Below, piece after piece: positions 34,535 through 43,054 of a stretch of 64,000 nt of DNA. Within the stretch, counting starts at the first letter, position 1. Every line of letters begins with the position of its first letter. The notes under the pieces are model-generated. The model had not been told where the DNA came from, searched no databases, and saw only the letters and a program-made list of their open reading frames with translations. The DNA is from JBELHR01 sp049606855 (GTDB lineage Bacteria; Bacteroidota; Bacteroidia; Flavobacteriales; Flavobacteriaceae). The DNA lies in contig JBMYVY010000003.1 in the NCBI GenBank assembly GCA_049606855.1, positions 1-64,000 on the forward strand. Reading direction: 5' to 3'. A program made the position numbers and the translations under genes.

Positions 34535-35704
34535 CTATTGTTTTAGGCTAACAGTTACACCTTCTCTCATGTTTTTTGCACCTTCGCTAACAATGACGTC
34601 ACCGAATTCTAAACCTTCTTTTACCTCAGTGTATCCACCGTAGTTGAAGCCAGTCGTAATATATTGCTGGCTCAATGAGGCAATATTAGAATTAGGTTTT
34701 TTTGCAATCATATAAACATAAGGTTTACCCGTCGCATCCTCTTGTACAATTTCAGTAGGAATTACTAATGCATTAGTGTTTCCATAGTCCTTTAGACTTA
34801 AGTTTGCGATTAAGTTCGGCTTGATTAATTTTTCCTTATTACTGATAGGAATTTCAATAGTAAACGTTCTGTTCCCAGGATGAATAAAAGATCCTACTTG
34901 TCTAATCTTTGATTCATAACTTTTACCCAAAGAAGGGAAATTAACTAGAGCAGTACTTCCAACCTTTATTGTAGAAATGTAATTTTCTGGTACCTCTGCC
35001 TTGATATACATATGGTCAAGATTTACGATACGCATCAACTGGTTTTGTCCTGGGTTTACCACTTGACCTTGCTCGGTAAATACATTGTCAATGATTCCGG
35101 TAAAAGGGGCACGTACATAGGCGCGTTCCAATTGGTTTTGCAATTGTTCAATAGCGCGTTCTTGAGACTCATATGCTGCTTTCGCTTGTAAATATTGAAT
35201 CTCAGATCCGATTTTTTGGTCCCAAAGTCGCTCTTGTCTTTCAAAAGTAGTTTTGGCCAATTCAAATTGAATTTCCAATTGGGCCAGTTGCTGAGAAAGG
35301 CCCCCATCGTCAATTTTCGCGAGAAGTTGGTTTTTCTTCACGCGATCTCCTTCCTTGACATAAACTTGGGCAAGAACTCCTGAGTACTCTGGGTAAATGA
35401 TGATATTTTGTTTAGTCTCAACATCTCCTTGTAGTTCAATATAGTGTTCGAAATCCAACTGACTTACTTGATAAGTAGAAATTAAAGGATAGTCTTTTTC
35501 ATCTTTTAATTCCTCCAATTCATTATTGATCGCTGCAAGATCTTCAGCTAATTTGTCTGCTTCTTTACTGAGTTCAAGTTTCTTTTCATTCAAGAGGACA
35601 GGGTCCTTTGAAGCTAAAACGGACTCCAGTGTTTTTTCTTTATCTTCACCAGCACAGGATGCTAAAATTAGGGCGAAAGAGCTTAGGTATAATATAGTTT
35701 TCAT
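34535..35704 (-). CDS. RND efflux adaptor lipoprotein
   Basis: Periplasmic adaptor of 389 residues, anchored by a lipid (lipobox LILASC near residue 16). A coiled-coil stretch (about 30-65, rich in Glu/Lys/Leu) precedes the usual lipoyl half-motif (VYVKEGDRVKKNQLLAKID) and hairpin, then YVRAPFTGIIDNVFTEQGQVV. It joins the pump encoded three bases downstream to the TolC-like channel encoded upstream. Confidence 0.93.
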   Translation of the reverse strand: MKTILYLSSFALILASCAGEDKEKTLESVLASKDPVLLNEKKLELSKEADKLAEDLAAINNELEELKDEKDYPLISTYQVSQLDFEHYIELQGDVETKQNIIIYPEYSGVLAQVYVKEGDRVKKNQLLAKIDDGGLSQQLAQLEIQFELAKTTFERQERLWDQKIGSEIQYLQAKAAYESQERAIEQLQNQLERAYVRAPFTGIIDNVFTEQGQVVNPGQNQLMRIVNLDHMYIKAEVPENYISTIKVGSTALVNFPSLGKSYESKIRQVGSFIHPGNRTFTIEIPISNKEKLIKPNLIANLSLKDYGNTNALVIPTEIVQEDATGKPYVYMIAKKPNSNIASLSQQYITTGFNYGGYTEVKEGLEFGDVIVSEGAKNMREGVTVSLKQ

Positions 35705-35710
35705 ATTCGA

Positions 35711-37033
35711 TTATTTGATGTTGAGGGCGTTGTCTAATTTGGCTTTTGCTGTGATTATTTCATAAATCGCTTGAAGGTAATTTCGCTGCGAACTGTACAA
35801 TTGATTTTGAGCATCGGTTAGGTTAAAACTCGTAGAAAGCCCTTCAAAGTATTTGGTATTTTCTTTTCTTTCGATGCGCTCAGCTAAATCCAAGGACCGT
35901 TTCGCAGTGTCGAAATTGTCAAGTGAGAACTGATATTGACTCTGAGCTTCTCTTAAGTCAAGTTCTAATTGTTGTTCAGTTTCAATCAAATTAATTTCTG
36001 AATTCTCTAATTGAATCTTAGCTTGTGCAGTTCTTGATGTTCTTTGAAAAGAAGAAAAAATCGGAAGGTTTAATGAAACTCCAACAACCGATGAATTGAA
36101 CCATTGCTGATCGTCTTGAAAGAACTTAAACTCATCATTATTGGCCATAGTCTGATAGTTGACAAAGGCATTAATTGAGGGTAAGAACCTGGTTTTTTCT
36201 AGTTTTACTAACAATTCACTCCCCACCTTATCATTTAAGGCGATTTCATAGTCTATATGATTGGTGACATCAAAAGTTTGATTCAAAACTTCTAAATCAA
36301 TGTTTTGTATCAATAGTTGCTCCATATTATCAGTAAGAATAACGGTTTTTTCGATATCGATACCCATAGCGAGTTTCAACATTTTAAAACCTATTTCTTC
36401 CAATCTGTAGGACCTGTTTAATTCATTTTTTAATCCCGCAAGAGTGATTTCTAGTTGTTCTGCATTTTGCTCTTCAGCGAAACCAGCCTCAACAAAAGCT
36501 CGCGTCTCTTTGAGGTTTTTGTCCAGAACCGAAATGTTTTCCTCCAGTATGCGAATTCCTTCTTGAGTAAACAATACACTGGTATAAGCAGAAACGATTC
36601 CTTCTCTCAACTCAAACTCTGTTTTCTCAAGAGCATTTTCTCTAATTTTCAAATAGGTTCTGGTGTATTGTAAGCCTACAAAATAAGCCCCATCAAAAAC
36701 TAACTGAGATAAACTAACTCCTGCATTTATGTTTTGTTTGGTACCAAAAGTAATAGGGGTGAAGCCACCATCTCCATCTGGGAACAAAATAACAGGTTGT
36801 TCGATATTGTTTTGATAATCGATCGTACCGTTAATTTGTGGTAGACCTGCAGCAGTCTCTTCCCACACTCTTTTTTTAGCAATGTCAATTTCATTGCTCA
36901 CTTTTTGCGCATTATAGTTGTTCTCAAAAGTGTAGGTTATCGCCTCTTGAAGACTGAACCTTAAAGGTTCTTCTTGAGACCACGCCATAACACTGAGGAA
37001 CATAAAGCCCAAAAGCATAATTGGTTTTTTCAT
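35711..37033 (-). CDS. TolC family outer-membrane channel
   Basis: Outer-membrane efflux protein of 440 residues with a signal peptide (cut after AWS, about residue 19) and two OEP repeats with long coiled-coil helices. Typical features are LRFSLQEAITYTFENN near the start and a final YSSQRNYLQAIYEIITAKAKLDNAL helix. Third component of the RND pump; six bases separate it from the adaptor gene. Confidence 0.93.
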   Translation of the reverse strand: MKKPIMLLGFMFLSVMAWSQEEPLRFSLQEAITYTFENNYNAQKVSNEIDIAKKRVWEETAAGLPQINGTIDYQNNIEQPVILFPDGDGGFTPITFGTKQNINAGVSLSQLVFDGAYFVGLQYTRTYLKIRENALEKTEFELREGIVSAYTSVLFTQEGIRILEENISVLDKNLKETRAFVEAGFAEEQNAEQLEITLAGLKNELNRSYRLEEIGFKMLKLAMGIDIEKTVILTDNMEQLLIQNIDLEVLNQTFDVTNHIDYEIALNDKVGSELLVKLEKTRFLPSINAFVNYQTMANNDEFKFFQDDQQWFNSSVVGVSLNLPIFSSFQRTSRTAQAKIQLENSEINLIETEQQLELDLREAQSQYQFSLDNFDTAKRSLDLAERIERKENTKYFEGLSTSFNLTDAQNQLYSSQRNYLQAIYEIITAKAKLDNALNIK

Positions 37034-37036
37034 AAA

Positions 37037-37636
37037 TTATTTAGTTTCGAATTGATTGTTAAGTATTTCTATTCCTTTTTTTGTACAAATTCCATTGAGG
37101 AATTGTTCTATAACCTGATCAAAGAGTCCATCTATTGGAAATAGTTCATGTGGAAAAATTACCGGATCTTTTATTGCGGTCATATTTGCAAAGTAGATTC
37201 TCGCGGCAAATGCCGGATTGATCTCTTTTCTGTACCAACCTTTTTCTATTCCTCGTTCGATATTTTCGGTGATACACGAAATCATGAGTGTTAACTGCTT
37301 GATTTGAATTTCACGAAATAACTCGGGATAAAATTTTTCTAATTGATATCTAGCGATAGGTTTTTGTTTAGCCAAGGTCTTTTTGATATAATCTCTTATC
37401 AAGAAAAACTCTAGGACAGGATTCTCTTGTGATCCGTAAATTTGCTCAGCCTCACAAGTAATATCACTGAAAATAAAAGCTACGCACGCCTTAACCAAGG
37501 CTGTTTTATTGGAGAAATGACTGTATATGGTTTTTTTTGATATTCCCATTTTCTGAGCGATATCATCCATAGTTACCGTCTTGAATCCCAAGTCGAGAAA
37601 CAAGTCCTTTGAAGTCAGTATAATTTTTTCTTTCAT
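37037..37636 (-). CDS. TetR/AcrR family regulator of the RND operon
   Basis: Repressor of about 199 residues. The N-terminal helix-turn-helix reads TMDDIAQKMGISKKTIYSHFSNKTALV. I chose ATG 37636, since the extra residues from an upstream start (37684) do not resemble the family. First gene of the operon with tolC, adaptor and pump (gaps of 3-6 bases), so it likely represses them and itself. An inverted repeat in the divergent promoter region could be its site. Confidence 0.9.
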   Translation of the reverse strand: MKEKIILTSKDLFLDLGFKTVTMDDIAQKMGISKKTIYSHFSNKTALVKACVAFIFSDITCEAEQIYGSQENPVLEFFLIRDYIKKTLAKQKPIARYQLEKFYPELFREIQIKQLTLMISCITENIERGIEKGWYRKEINPAFAARIYFANMTAIKDPVIFPHELFPIDGLFDQVIEQFLNGICTKKGIEILNNQFETK

Positions 37637-37683
37637 AAAAAGTTGGTTAGAACAAAAATAGGGACTTGGAAACTTATAAAACA

Positions 37684-37706
37684 AACAAAGTTTCTAAAGT
37701 TTTGTT
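37684..37706. promoter_or_regulatory. possible operator in the tetR / prenyl synthase intergenic region
   Basis: AACAAA (37684-37689) and TTTGTT (37701-37706) form an inverted repeat with an 11-base spacer, upstream of the TetR start and 12 bases before the prenyl synthase promoter element. Weak on its own; location is what suggests a TetR site. Confidence 0.35.
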
Positions 37707-37717
37707 AAAAAATCGTT

Positions 37718-37725
37718 TACTTTTG
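37718..37725 (+). promoter_or_regulatory. promoter -7 element (TACTTTTG) of the polyprenyl synthetase gene
   Basis: TACTTTTG matches TAnnTTTG, 34 bases before the TTG start at 37760. Confidence 0.6.
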
Positions 37726-37759
37726 TGAGGTTAGCTAACTTTACTCAAAAACTTTATCA

Positions 37760-38731
37760 TTGGATTTCACTAAGTACAAAAATGATTTTTTGGGGTATTT
37801 ACAAGAGAATAAGTACACTCAAGAGCCTCAAAATTTATACGAGCCAGTTAATTATATTCTTTCCATAGGGGGCAAAAGAATGCGACCAATACTTACCTTA
37901 ATGTCTGCCGAATTATTCAATGAGTCCTATGATAATGCGATTCCGGCGGCAATGGCAGTTGAGGTTTTTCACAACTTTACTTTATTGCATGATGACATCA
38001 TGGATGATGCACCCTTGAGAAGGGGCCAGGCAACTGTGCATGAAAAATGGGATGTGAATACAGCAATCCTCTCTGGAGATGTGATGATGATTTACGCTTA
38101 TGAGTTTTTGAGAAATTATGAGCCGCAATTATTTGCAGAATTGATGGCTGTATTTAATAGGACGGCAATTGAAGTATGTGAGGGTCAACAAATGGATGTC
38201 GATTTTGAAGACAGAAATGATGTTTCTATCCAGGAGTATATGAAAATGATTAAACTCAAAACCTCTGTTCTTGTGGCTTGCGCATTAAAAATGGGCGCCC
38301 TTGTCGGAGGAGCCTCAAAGCAAGACGCTCAAGCCATGTATCAATTTGGTTTAAATCTCGGATTGGCCTTTCAATTACAAGATGACTATTTAGATGCCTT
38401 CGGGAACCCTGAGACTTTTGGTAAACAGGTCGGGGGTGATATAATTGAGAATAAGAAAACATACCTTTATATAGAAGGTCTTAAAACTGCAACAGCCGAG
38501 GATCGCAAGGCTTTGGAGCAGTGGTTTACACTCGAAAGTTTTGATCAAGAAAAAAAGATTTTTGAGGTCAAGGCCATTTTTGAGCGCTCTGGTTCAAAAA
38601 AAGCCATTCAAAATGAGATTGAAAAGTATACAGATCAAGCCATCAATGATTTGGAGAAATTGAACCTTTCTGAAGCGAAAAAAGATCAACTCAAAGCCTT
38701 TGCCCACTACTTGATGAAAAGAAAGGTTTAG
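37760..38731 (+). CDS. polyprenyl diphosphate synthase (trans-isoprenyl synthase)
   Basis: Chain-elongating prenyltransferase of 323 residues. Both aspartate-rich motifs are present: DDIMDDAP near residues 78-85 (first, DDxxD) and DDYLD near 208-212 (second). GGKRMRP near 37-43 binds isopentenyl diphosphate. Chain length (farnesyl to octaprenyl, for example for menaquinone) cannot be read safely. Translation starts at TTG 37760; no ATG gives the conserved N terminus. Confidence 0.94.
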   Translation: MDFTKYKNDFLGYLQENKYTQEPQNLYEPVNYILSIGGKRMRPILTLMSAELFNESYDNAIPAAMAVEVFHNFTLLHDDIMDDAPLRRGQATVHEKWDVNTAILSGDVMMIYAYEFLRNYEPQLFAELMAVFNRTAIEVCEGQQMDVDFEDRNDVSIQEYMKMIKLKTSVLVACALKMGALVGGASKQDAQAMYQFGLNLGLAFQLQDDYLDAFGNPETFGKQVGGDIIENKKTYLYIEGLKTATAEDRKALEQWFTLESFDQEKKIFEVKAIFERSGSKKAIQNEIEKYTDQAINDLEKLNLSEAKKDQLKAFAHYLMKRKV

Positions 38732-38768
38732 GCAAGAAATAATTTTATCATTTATTTGACAAAAATGT

Positions 38769-38799
38769 TTTGCCAAAAATATAAATAATCTTAGTTTTG
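38769..38799 (+). promoter_or_regulatory. complete promoter of the CAU tRNA gene
   Basis: TTTG (38769-38772), exactly 19 bases, then TAGTTTTG (38792-38799): the full Bacteroidota consensus, 13 bases before the tRNA. It is the best-formed promoter in the window. Confidence 0.8.
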
Positions 38800-38812
38800 C
38801 ATCCACAAAAAG

Positions 38813-38886
38813 GGACTCATAGCTCAGCTGGTTAGAGCACCTGACTCATAATCAGGGGGTCCAAGGTTCGAGCCCTTGTGGGTCCA
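38813..38886 (+). tRNA. tRNA with CAU anticodon (Met elongator or Ile2)
   Basis: Cloverleaf of 74 bases: acceptor GGACTCA with TGGGTCC, D-arm GCTC/GAGC, anticodon stem CCTGA/TCAGG around loop CTCATAA, T-arm CAAGG/CCTTG with TTCGAGC. Discriminator A; CCA is not encoded (CCC follows). The CAU anticodon fits elongator Met or a lysidine-modified Ile2 that reads AUA; sequence alone does not settle it. It is not the initiator, whose C1-A72 mismatch is absent. Confidence 0.93.
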
Positions 38887-38893
38887 CCCTTTT

Positions 38894-38925
38894 AAAAGCC
38901 TTGCATGTCCGCAGGGCTTTTTTTT
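38894..38925 (+). terminator. terminator after the tRNA
   Basis: AAAAGCCTTGC pairs with GCAGGGCTTTT (one G-T pair), then a T tract. Confidence 0.8.
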
Positions 38926-38965
38926 ATTACTGCATTTTAGGCCGTAATGTGATTATTTCATAAAA

Positions 38966-39466
38966 TTAATCCATAAAAAATATTATTCTTTCGATAACCT
39001 TTGTATATGGACTAAATTTAATATATAAGTGATGAGTTGTTCCTATTAAATCAACAAAAATGTAATCTTTAGCTCTATTTTGATAGGATTCTGGGAAAAT
39101 ATTCTCGATTTTGTTAATACTATCACCAACTTTAATTCCATTTACATCAATAGTAGAACCTCTTAAATCGAAAGCCCAGCATGTTTCGTTAACTATATCG
39201 AAACTAAAATGATCATTTTCGGGTTGGAAACTTACAATATTAATATTTACACCATAAAGATCTTCATATACTGTGGTTTTCTCTCCTACTACCCCATAAA
39301 TAGTTTTTAAATCAGACCCTTTAATTATTTTTACGCTAATACCAGAAAGTTTTATATCTCTTGCTTGAGAAAATTCTACCGGTGAATTAGTTTGCTGACC
39401 ATTCATATTGGGCTGTATACTAAACAATACAATAATTATTATAATAATATTATTCTTCACAATCAT
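38966..39466 (-). CDS. exported hypothetical protein
   Basis: Very AT-rich gene for 166 residues with a strongly hydrophobic Ile-rich signal segment (about 6-16). I recognise no domain; the mature part is beta-rich, with IKVGDSINKIENIFPES near residue 118, a phrase seen in lipoprotein-like 'SmpA-type' recognition motifs but not conclusive. Its 5' end overlaps the DUF6705-like gene by 17 bases, so the two are a coupled pair. Confidence 0.6.
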   Translation of the reverse strand: MIVKNNIIIIIIVLFSIQPNMNGQQTNSPVEFSQARDIKLSGISVKIIKGSDLKTIYGVVGEKTTVYEDLYGVNINIVSFQPENDHFSFDIVNETCWAFDLRGSTIDVNGIKVGDSINKIENIFPESYQNRAKDYIFVDLIGTTHHLYIKFSPYTKVIERIIFFMD

Positions 39467-40025
39467 TTATTTTTGTTAAATGCACATTGGCATCTTCTGG
39501 AATCAAAGGCTCCTTATACTCTTCATCATTCCCATAAACACGTGAATTTTGAGCAAATATAATTCCAGCACCACGATCTCTAAGCTTACTTAGCGAAAAA
39601 AGAATATTGCCTGCTCTTTGTTGAATTGGATCATGCCATAAAATCCAAAGGTGGGTTGCATCATAATAGCCATGGGACTTGTACATTTCATAAACAGATT
39701 CTCCTATATTAGTGTATGACTCACCAGTAACAGTATTTGTGATTGTATATTCAAACGTAACAAAATCCTCAAAAAATCCTCGTCGCGTCTTTCGATTCAC
39801 ATATTTAGTCAACTTTATGTTGTAGCTCCAATTCTTATGCCTTCCTGTATAAGAACCCTCGAATTTATCTAATGTATTATTAATGTCCTTAATATAGGAC
39901 CCGGCCGGTATTTCAATATCATTTTGATAGCTGTATTCATATTCCTCAAGGGAGACTGTGGTAGTTTGCCCCATTGTAATTGATGTGGTAATCAGTGTCA
40001 CATAAAAGAATATTGATTTTAGCAT
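39450..40025 (-). CDS. DUF6705-like secreted protein
   Basis: Exported protein of 191 residues with a signal peptide (cut near S-I-T-M-G-Q, about residue 19). The stretch IPAGSYIKDINNTLDKFEGSY near residues 40-60 resembles DUF6705, a family of secreted flavobacterial proteins of unknown role. Mostly beta-strand; one cysteine near the end. AT-rich, minus strand, after a tRNA gene: possibly accessory. Confidence 0.65.
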   Translation of the reverse strand: MLKSIFFYVTLITTSITMGQTTTVSLEEYEYSYQNDIEIPAGSYIKDINNTLDKFEGSYTGRHKNWSYNIKLTKYVNRKTRRGFFEDFVTFEYTITNTVTGESYTNIGESVYEMYKSHGYYDATHLWILWHDPIQQRAGNILFSLSKLRDRGAGIIFAQNSRVYGNDEEYKEPLIPEDANVHLTKINDCEE

Positions 40026-40162
40026 ATTTACTAGTTCTATTTTGTAAGAATCAAGACCTTGAATTTAGCATAAATTTTTTATCCGGTTGATTTTGATTAA
40101 AATGCGAACTTTTCCCAAACATCATTATGAAAAAGGCTGAAAGGATTGTTCGTTTCTTTAGA

Positions 40163-40184
40163 CTAAGTTTGTACTAACAAACTT
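40163..40184 (+). promoter_or_regulatory. promoter -7 element inside a palindrome
   Basis: TAAGTTTGT-ACTA-ACAAACTTA: perfect nine-base arms. The left arm is itself TAAGTTTG, a TAnnTTTG element, 27 bases before the lipoprotein start at 40198. A protein binding the palindrome would block the promoter directly; alternatively the transcript would begin within the hairpin. Confidence 0.55.
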
Positions 40185-40197
40185 AATATTCATATTT

Positions 40198-40707
40198 ATG
40201 AAACATTTTTTGCTCTTATTTTCGATGTTCTTTATAATTTCCTGTTCAGATGATTCTGATGGTGACATGATGCCAGTGGACCCAATCCCAGAAGATCCTA
40301 TTTCTGAGGATCCGAAAACATTTGAAACGTGGACGGGCGACTTAATTACTTTTTCAAAGGCAGCCGAGACGGATCCAACTCAAGCGGAGAATCAAGATCA
40401 AATTACAGGGAGTGTTGCAATCACTCGCGGTAACAATGGAGGTGAAATCTATAATATTTTGCAGGAATCCGGGGCGACTCAAGGGTCAAGTCCTGCAGGG
40501 ACCCTATGGGCCCAAGGCGAAATTGAGAATGTTGCGGATTTAACTTTTGTTTCATTTAGAAGCGCTGTGGGAAGCCCAAAACAAGTAGTCGGTAAGAATC
40601 TTGTGATGTATATTGAGCAAGAGGATGTATATCTTTCGGTAAAGTTTTTGAGCTGGGGAGAAAATAAATCTGGAAGTTTTTCTTATGAGAGATCTACGGA
40701 AGATTAA
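40198..40707 (+). CDS. lipoprotein of unknown function
   Basis: Protein of 169 residues with a lipoprotein signal (lipobox FIISC near residue 16), an acidic Pro/Asp linker (about 18-42, PVDPIPEDPISEDP type) and one beta-rich domain (about 45-165) starting ETWTGDLITFSKA and including VAITRGNNGGEIYN and VVGKNLVMYI. I have an impression of similar flavobacterial surface lipoproteins but no named family. Likely surface exposed given the acidic start after the cysteine (SDDSDGD). Confidence 0.75.
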   Translation: MKHFLLLFSMFFIISCSDDSDGDMMPVDPIPEDPISEDPKTFETWTGDLITFSKAAETDPTQAENQDQITGSVAITRGNNGGEIYNILQESGATQGSSPAGTLWAQGEIENVADLTFVSFRSAVGSPKQVVGKNLVMYIEQEDVYLSVKFLSWGENKSGSFSYERSTED

Positions 40708-40711
40708 GAAT

Positions 40712-40738
40712 AAAAAAAGCTCCGAAAGGAGCTTTTTT
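40712..40738. terminator. bidirectional terminator
   Basis: AGCTCC-GAAA-GGAGCT hairpin with flanking A7 and T6 between the convergent lipoprotein and gshAB genes. Confidence 0.85.
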
Positions 40739-40741
40739 ACT

Positions 40742-43054
40742 TTAATAGCCTAAAGCATCTAATATTTTTTCATTTAAACGGCGGTTTTTTCCTATAAAAG
40801 GATAGCAATGAATATGGATAGCCGGGTTGAAGTTTAATTCAATGATCGCTTGATTATCGGGACTGGCTGTTTGAGTATAATCATCAATCATGATGTCTAA
40901 ACCAGTTATTGCAACTCCTAAAGCCCTTGAAGCTTGGCTTGAAATATCCTTATAGCTTTGATCAATATCATCCGTAAAATCAATACTATCTCCACCTGTT
41001 GATATATTTGAATTTTCCCTTAAGAACACCACTTCACCTTTTTGGGGAATACTGTCAAAATTAAGCCCTTGTGTTTCTAAAAAAAGAGCTTCAGATTCTC
41101 CTTTATTTATTTTTTCTAATGGAGTTTTATACCCTTTCCCTCTTAACGGATTTTGGTTTTTAAGATCGACCAGTTTGCTAATACTATGTACTCCGTCTCC
41201 CTCTACATTAGCTGGAACGCGGTGGAGGATTCCGACAACTTCATGGTTAATCAAAAACACCCGATATTCTTTTCCTGAGATAAACTCTTCGATTAATATG
41301 GTGTGATCATGTTCAAAAGCCATTTCTACGGCTCTGTTGAACAAGTCTTGGTTTATGTTTTCCTTTAAAATCGTAATGCCCAATCCAAAATTTGTGGAAT
41401 TTGGTTTGATGACGATGGCCTTACCTTTATAGATGTTGAAATCTGCCTTAGCCAGATAATCCTGATGATAATGCGCACCCTTGGGGCTGCGTACACCATG
41501 TTCTTCCAACACCCTTTTGGTAACTATTTTATTCTCCATCATAAGAATGCTGGCATAATTATCAAGAGCGGTCTTGGTAGCCTGTTGGACGTATTGAGTC
41601 CGGCCATCTTTTGAGAGGCGAATAAAATTGGCTTTACGGTCCAAAATATCAAAAAAGATTCCTCTTCTCAAAGTGTCCTTTAATAAAAGTTGCGTGGATA
41701 GTTCCAAATCTTCATAACCGTGAAAACGATAGCTTTTATTTAAAGCTTCATCTTTATTTTGTTTGGCCAATTTCATGTGAAAATTGACAAAACCTTCCTT
41801 TTTTACTGCTTTTAAAAGCTGAGCGGCAGGCCTGTCTTCGGGCGAGTCAACCAGATGAATCAAGCGCTGAAATGCATCATCATATTCTTTCTTTAAATGA
41901 TCAGGGGTCAAAGGTAACAGCTCTTCAACAAAACGTTGTTTTAAGCTATTCAAGTATGTTTCCGGGCTTATTGGCTGGCCATCAATCTCAACTAGTATCC
42001 CTGGTTTTCGTCCTTTACTTGCTATCAAATTATGATTATTGGAAGCCTCTAGTTGCTCTTTTTTACCAAAGCCAGTTTCTTCATCAAAAAGGAAACTGTT
42101 CAGAATAAAATAATGCAAATTGTAAAGGGCTTTTTCACTTACCCCGGTTTTAGAAAACGGAAAATTATCCAACAACCGAATTTCTAAATAAGAAACGCGG
42201 TTTTTACTGTCAAGCTTAATTCTAACAGGATTGTAAAGTTCCTTAGATGAACTGATTTTTCCCGAATTTAAAAGTTGATCAATACTCTCGAGATAAGCCT
42301 GAACAGTGCTGTAATCCAATATGAAATCCTCTTTATTTCTATATCCACAAACACTTGTGCGTGCTGAATTTCCAAAAGGCAAATAGTCAAAATCTTGGGT
42401 GGAGTCCATTTTGCAATCTAATCGCCCCATAAGACTGTCATGAGTGGCAGGACTGGCGCCAAGAAGCTGTATAATCATCCAGCGATTTTTTAAAAGTTGA
42501 CGCGTCACCTTTAAATATACTTGGTCTTTAAAGTCTTCAAATGAATCATATTCCTCTTGGTATTCTTCGTACAAAACGTGCAGGAATTTATCAGAAAAAG
42601 AGAAATTATAGTGAATTCCGCTATATAATTGTCTTTTTTTACCGTAGGACAGCGCTAAATGCTGGCGGTACGCTTCTTTATCTGCACCCTCCGGACCAAA
42701 AGAAGATATCTGAATATCATCTTCATTCCTAATGGCAGGTGGAGCGCTTTGTTCCCATAGATATTCATTTTTGGGCAAAGCTTCACAAACCACGTCAAAC
42801 AAAGTCTCCAAAAATCCGTAGCACTCCTTGATGCTTGGAAGGGGTTTTGTAATTAATTCAAGTTGTGATTCTGCAAAATCCGTAGTGATATAAGGATTGG
42901 TTAATTTATCACCCAGCCTTTTTGGATGTGGAGTGTCCATGATTTCTCCATTGCTATTTACTCGAATACACTCTTTTTCTAATCCCAAATTGAGATCAAA
43001 CAAAAAATGCTTTGCATCAGATTGAATTACTTTTTGATAAACTCCTTTCTTCAT
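40742..43054 (-). CDS. gshAB: bifunctional glutamate-cysteine ligase / glutathione synthetase
   Basis: Fused enzyme of 770 residues that makes glutathione in two ATP-dependent steps. The N-terminal glutamate-cysteine ligase part (about 1-470) begins DLNLGLEKECIRV. The C-terminal ATP-grasp part (about 490-770) has KPNSTNFGLGITIL, EEFISGKEYRVFLI and a final ELNFNPAIHIHCYP. This GshF/GshAB fusion has a scattered distribution in bacteria. Its start overlaps the MATE gene stop by four bases. Confidence 0.95.
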   Translation of the reverse strand: MKKGVYQKVIQSDAKHFLFDLNLGLEKECIRVNSNGEIMDTPHPKRLGDKLTNPYITTDFAESQLELITKPLPSIKECYGFLETLFDVVCEALPKNEYLWEQSAPPAIRNEDDIQISSFGPEGADKEAYRQHLALSYGKKRQLYSGIHYNFSFSDKFLHVLYEEYQEEYDSFEDFKDQVYLKVTRQLLKNRWMIIQLLGASPATHDSLMGRLDCKMDSTQDFDYLPFGNSARTSVCGYRNKEDFILDYSTVQAYLESIDQLLNSGKISSSKELYNPVRIKLDSKNRVSYLEIRLLDNFPFSKTGVSEKALYNLHYFILNSFLFDEETGFGKKEQLEASNNHNLIASKGRKPGILVEIDGQPISPETYLNSLKQRFVEELLPLTPDHLKKEYDDAFQRLIHLVDSPEDRPAAQLLKAVKKEGFVNFHMKLAKQNKDEALNKSYRFHGYEDLELSTQLLLKDTLRRGIFFDILDRKANFIRLSKDGRTQYVQQATKTALDNYASILMMENKIVTKRVLEEHGVRSPKGAHYHQDYLAKADFNIYKGKAIVIKPNSTNFGLGITILKENINQDLFNRAVEMAFEHDHTILIEEFISGKEYRVFLINHEVVGILHRVPANVEGDGVHSISKLVDLKNQNPLRGKGYKTPLEKINKGESEALFLETQGLNFDSIPQKGEVVFLRENSNISTGGDSIDFTDDIDQSYKDISSQASRALGVAITGLDIMIDDYTQTASPDNQAIIELNFNPAIHIHCYPFIGKNRRLNEKILDALGY

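Noticed and set aside
38813..38886. Initiator tRNA-fMet
   Set aside because: The first acceptor pair is G-C, not the C-A mismatch of initiators; elongator Met or Ile2 remain.
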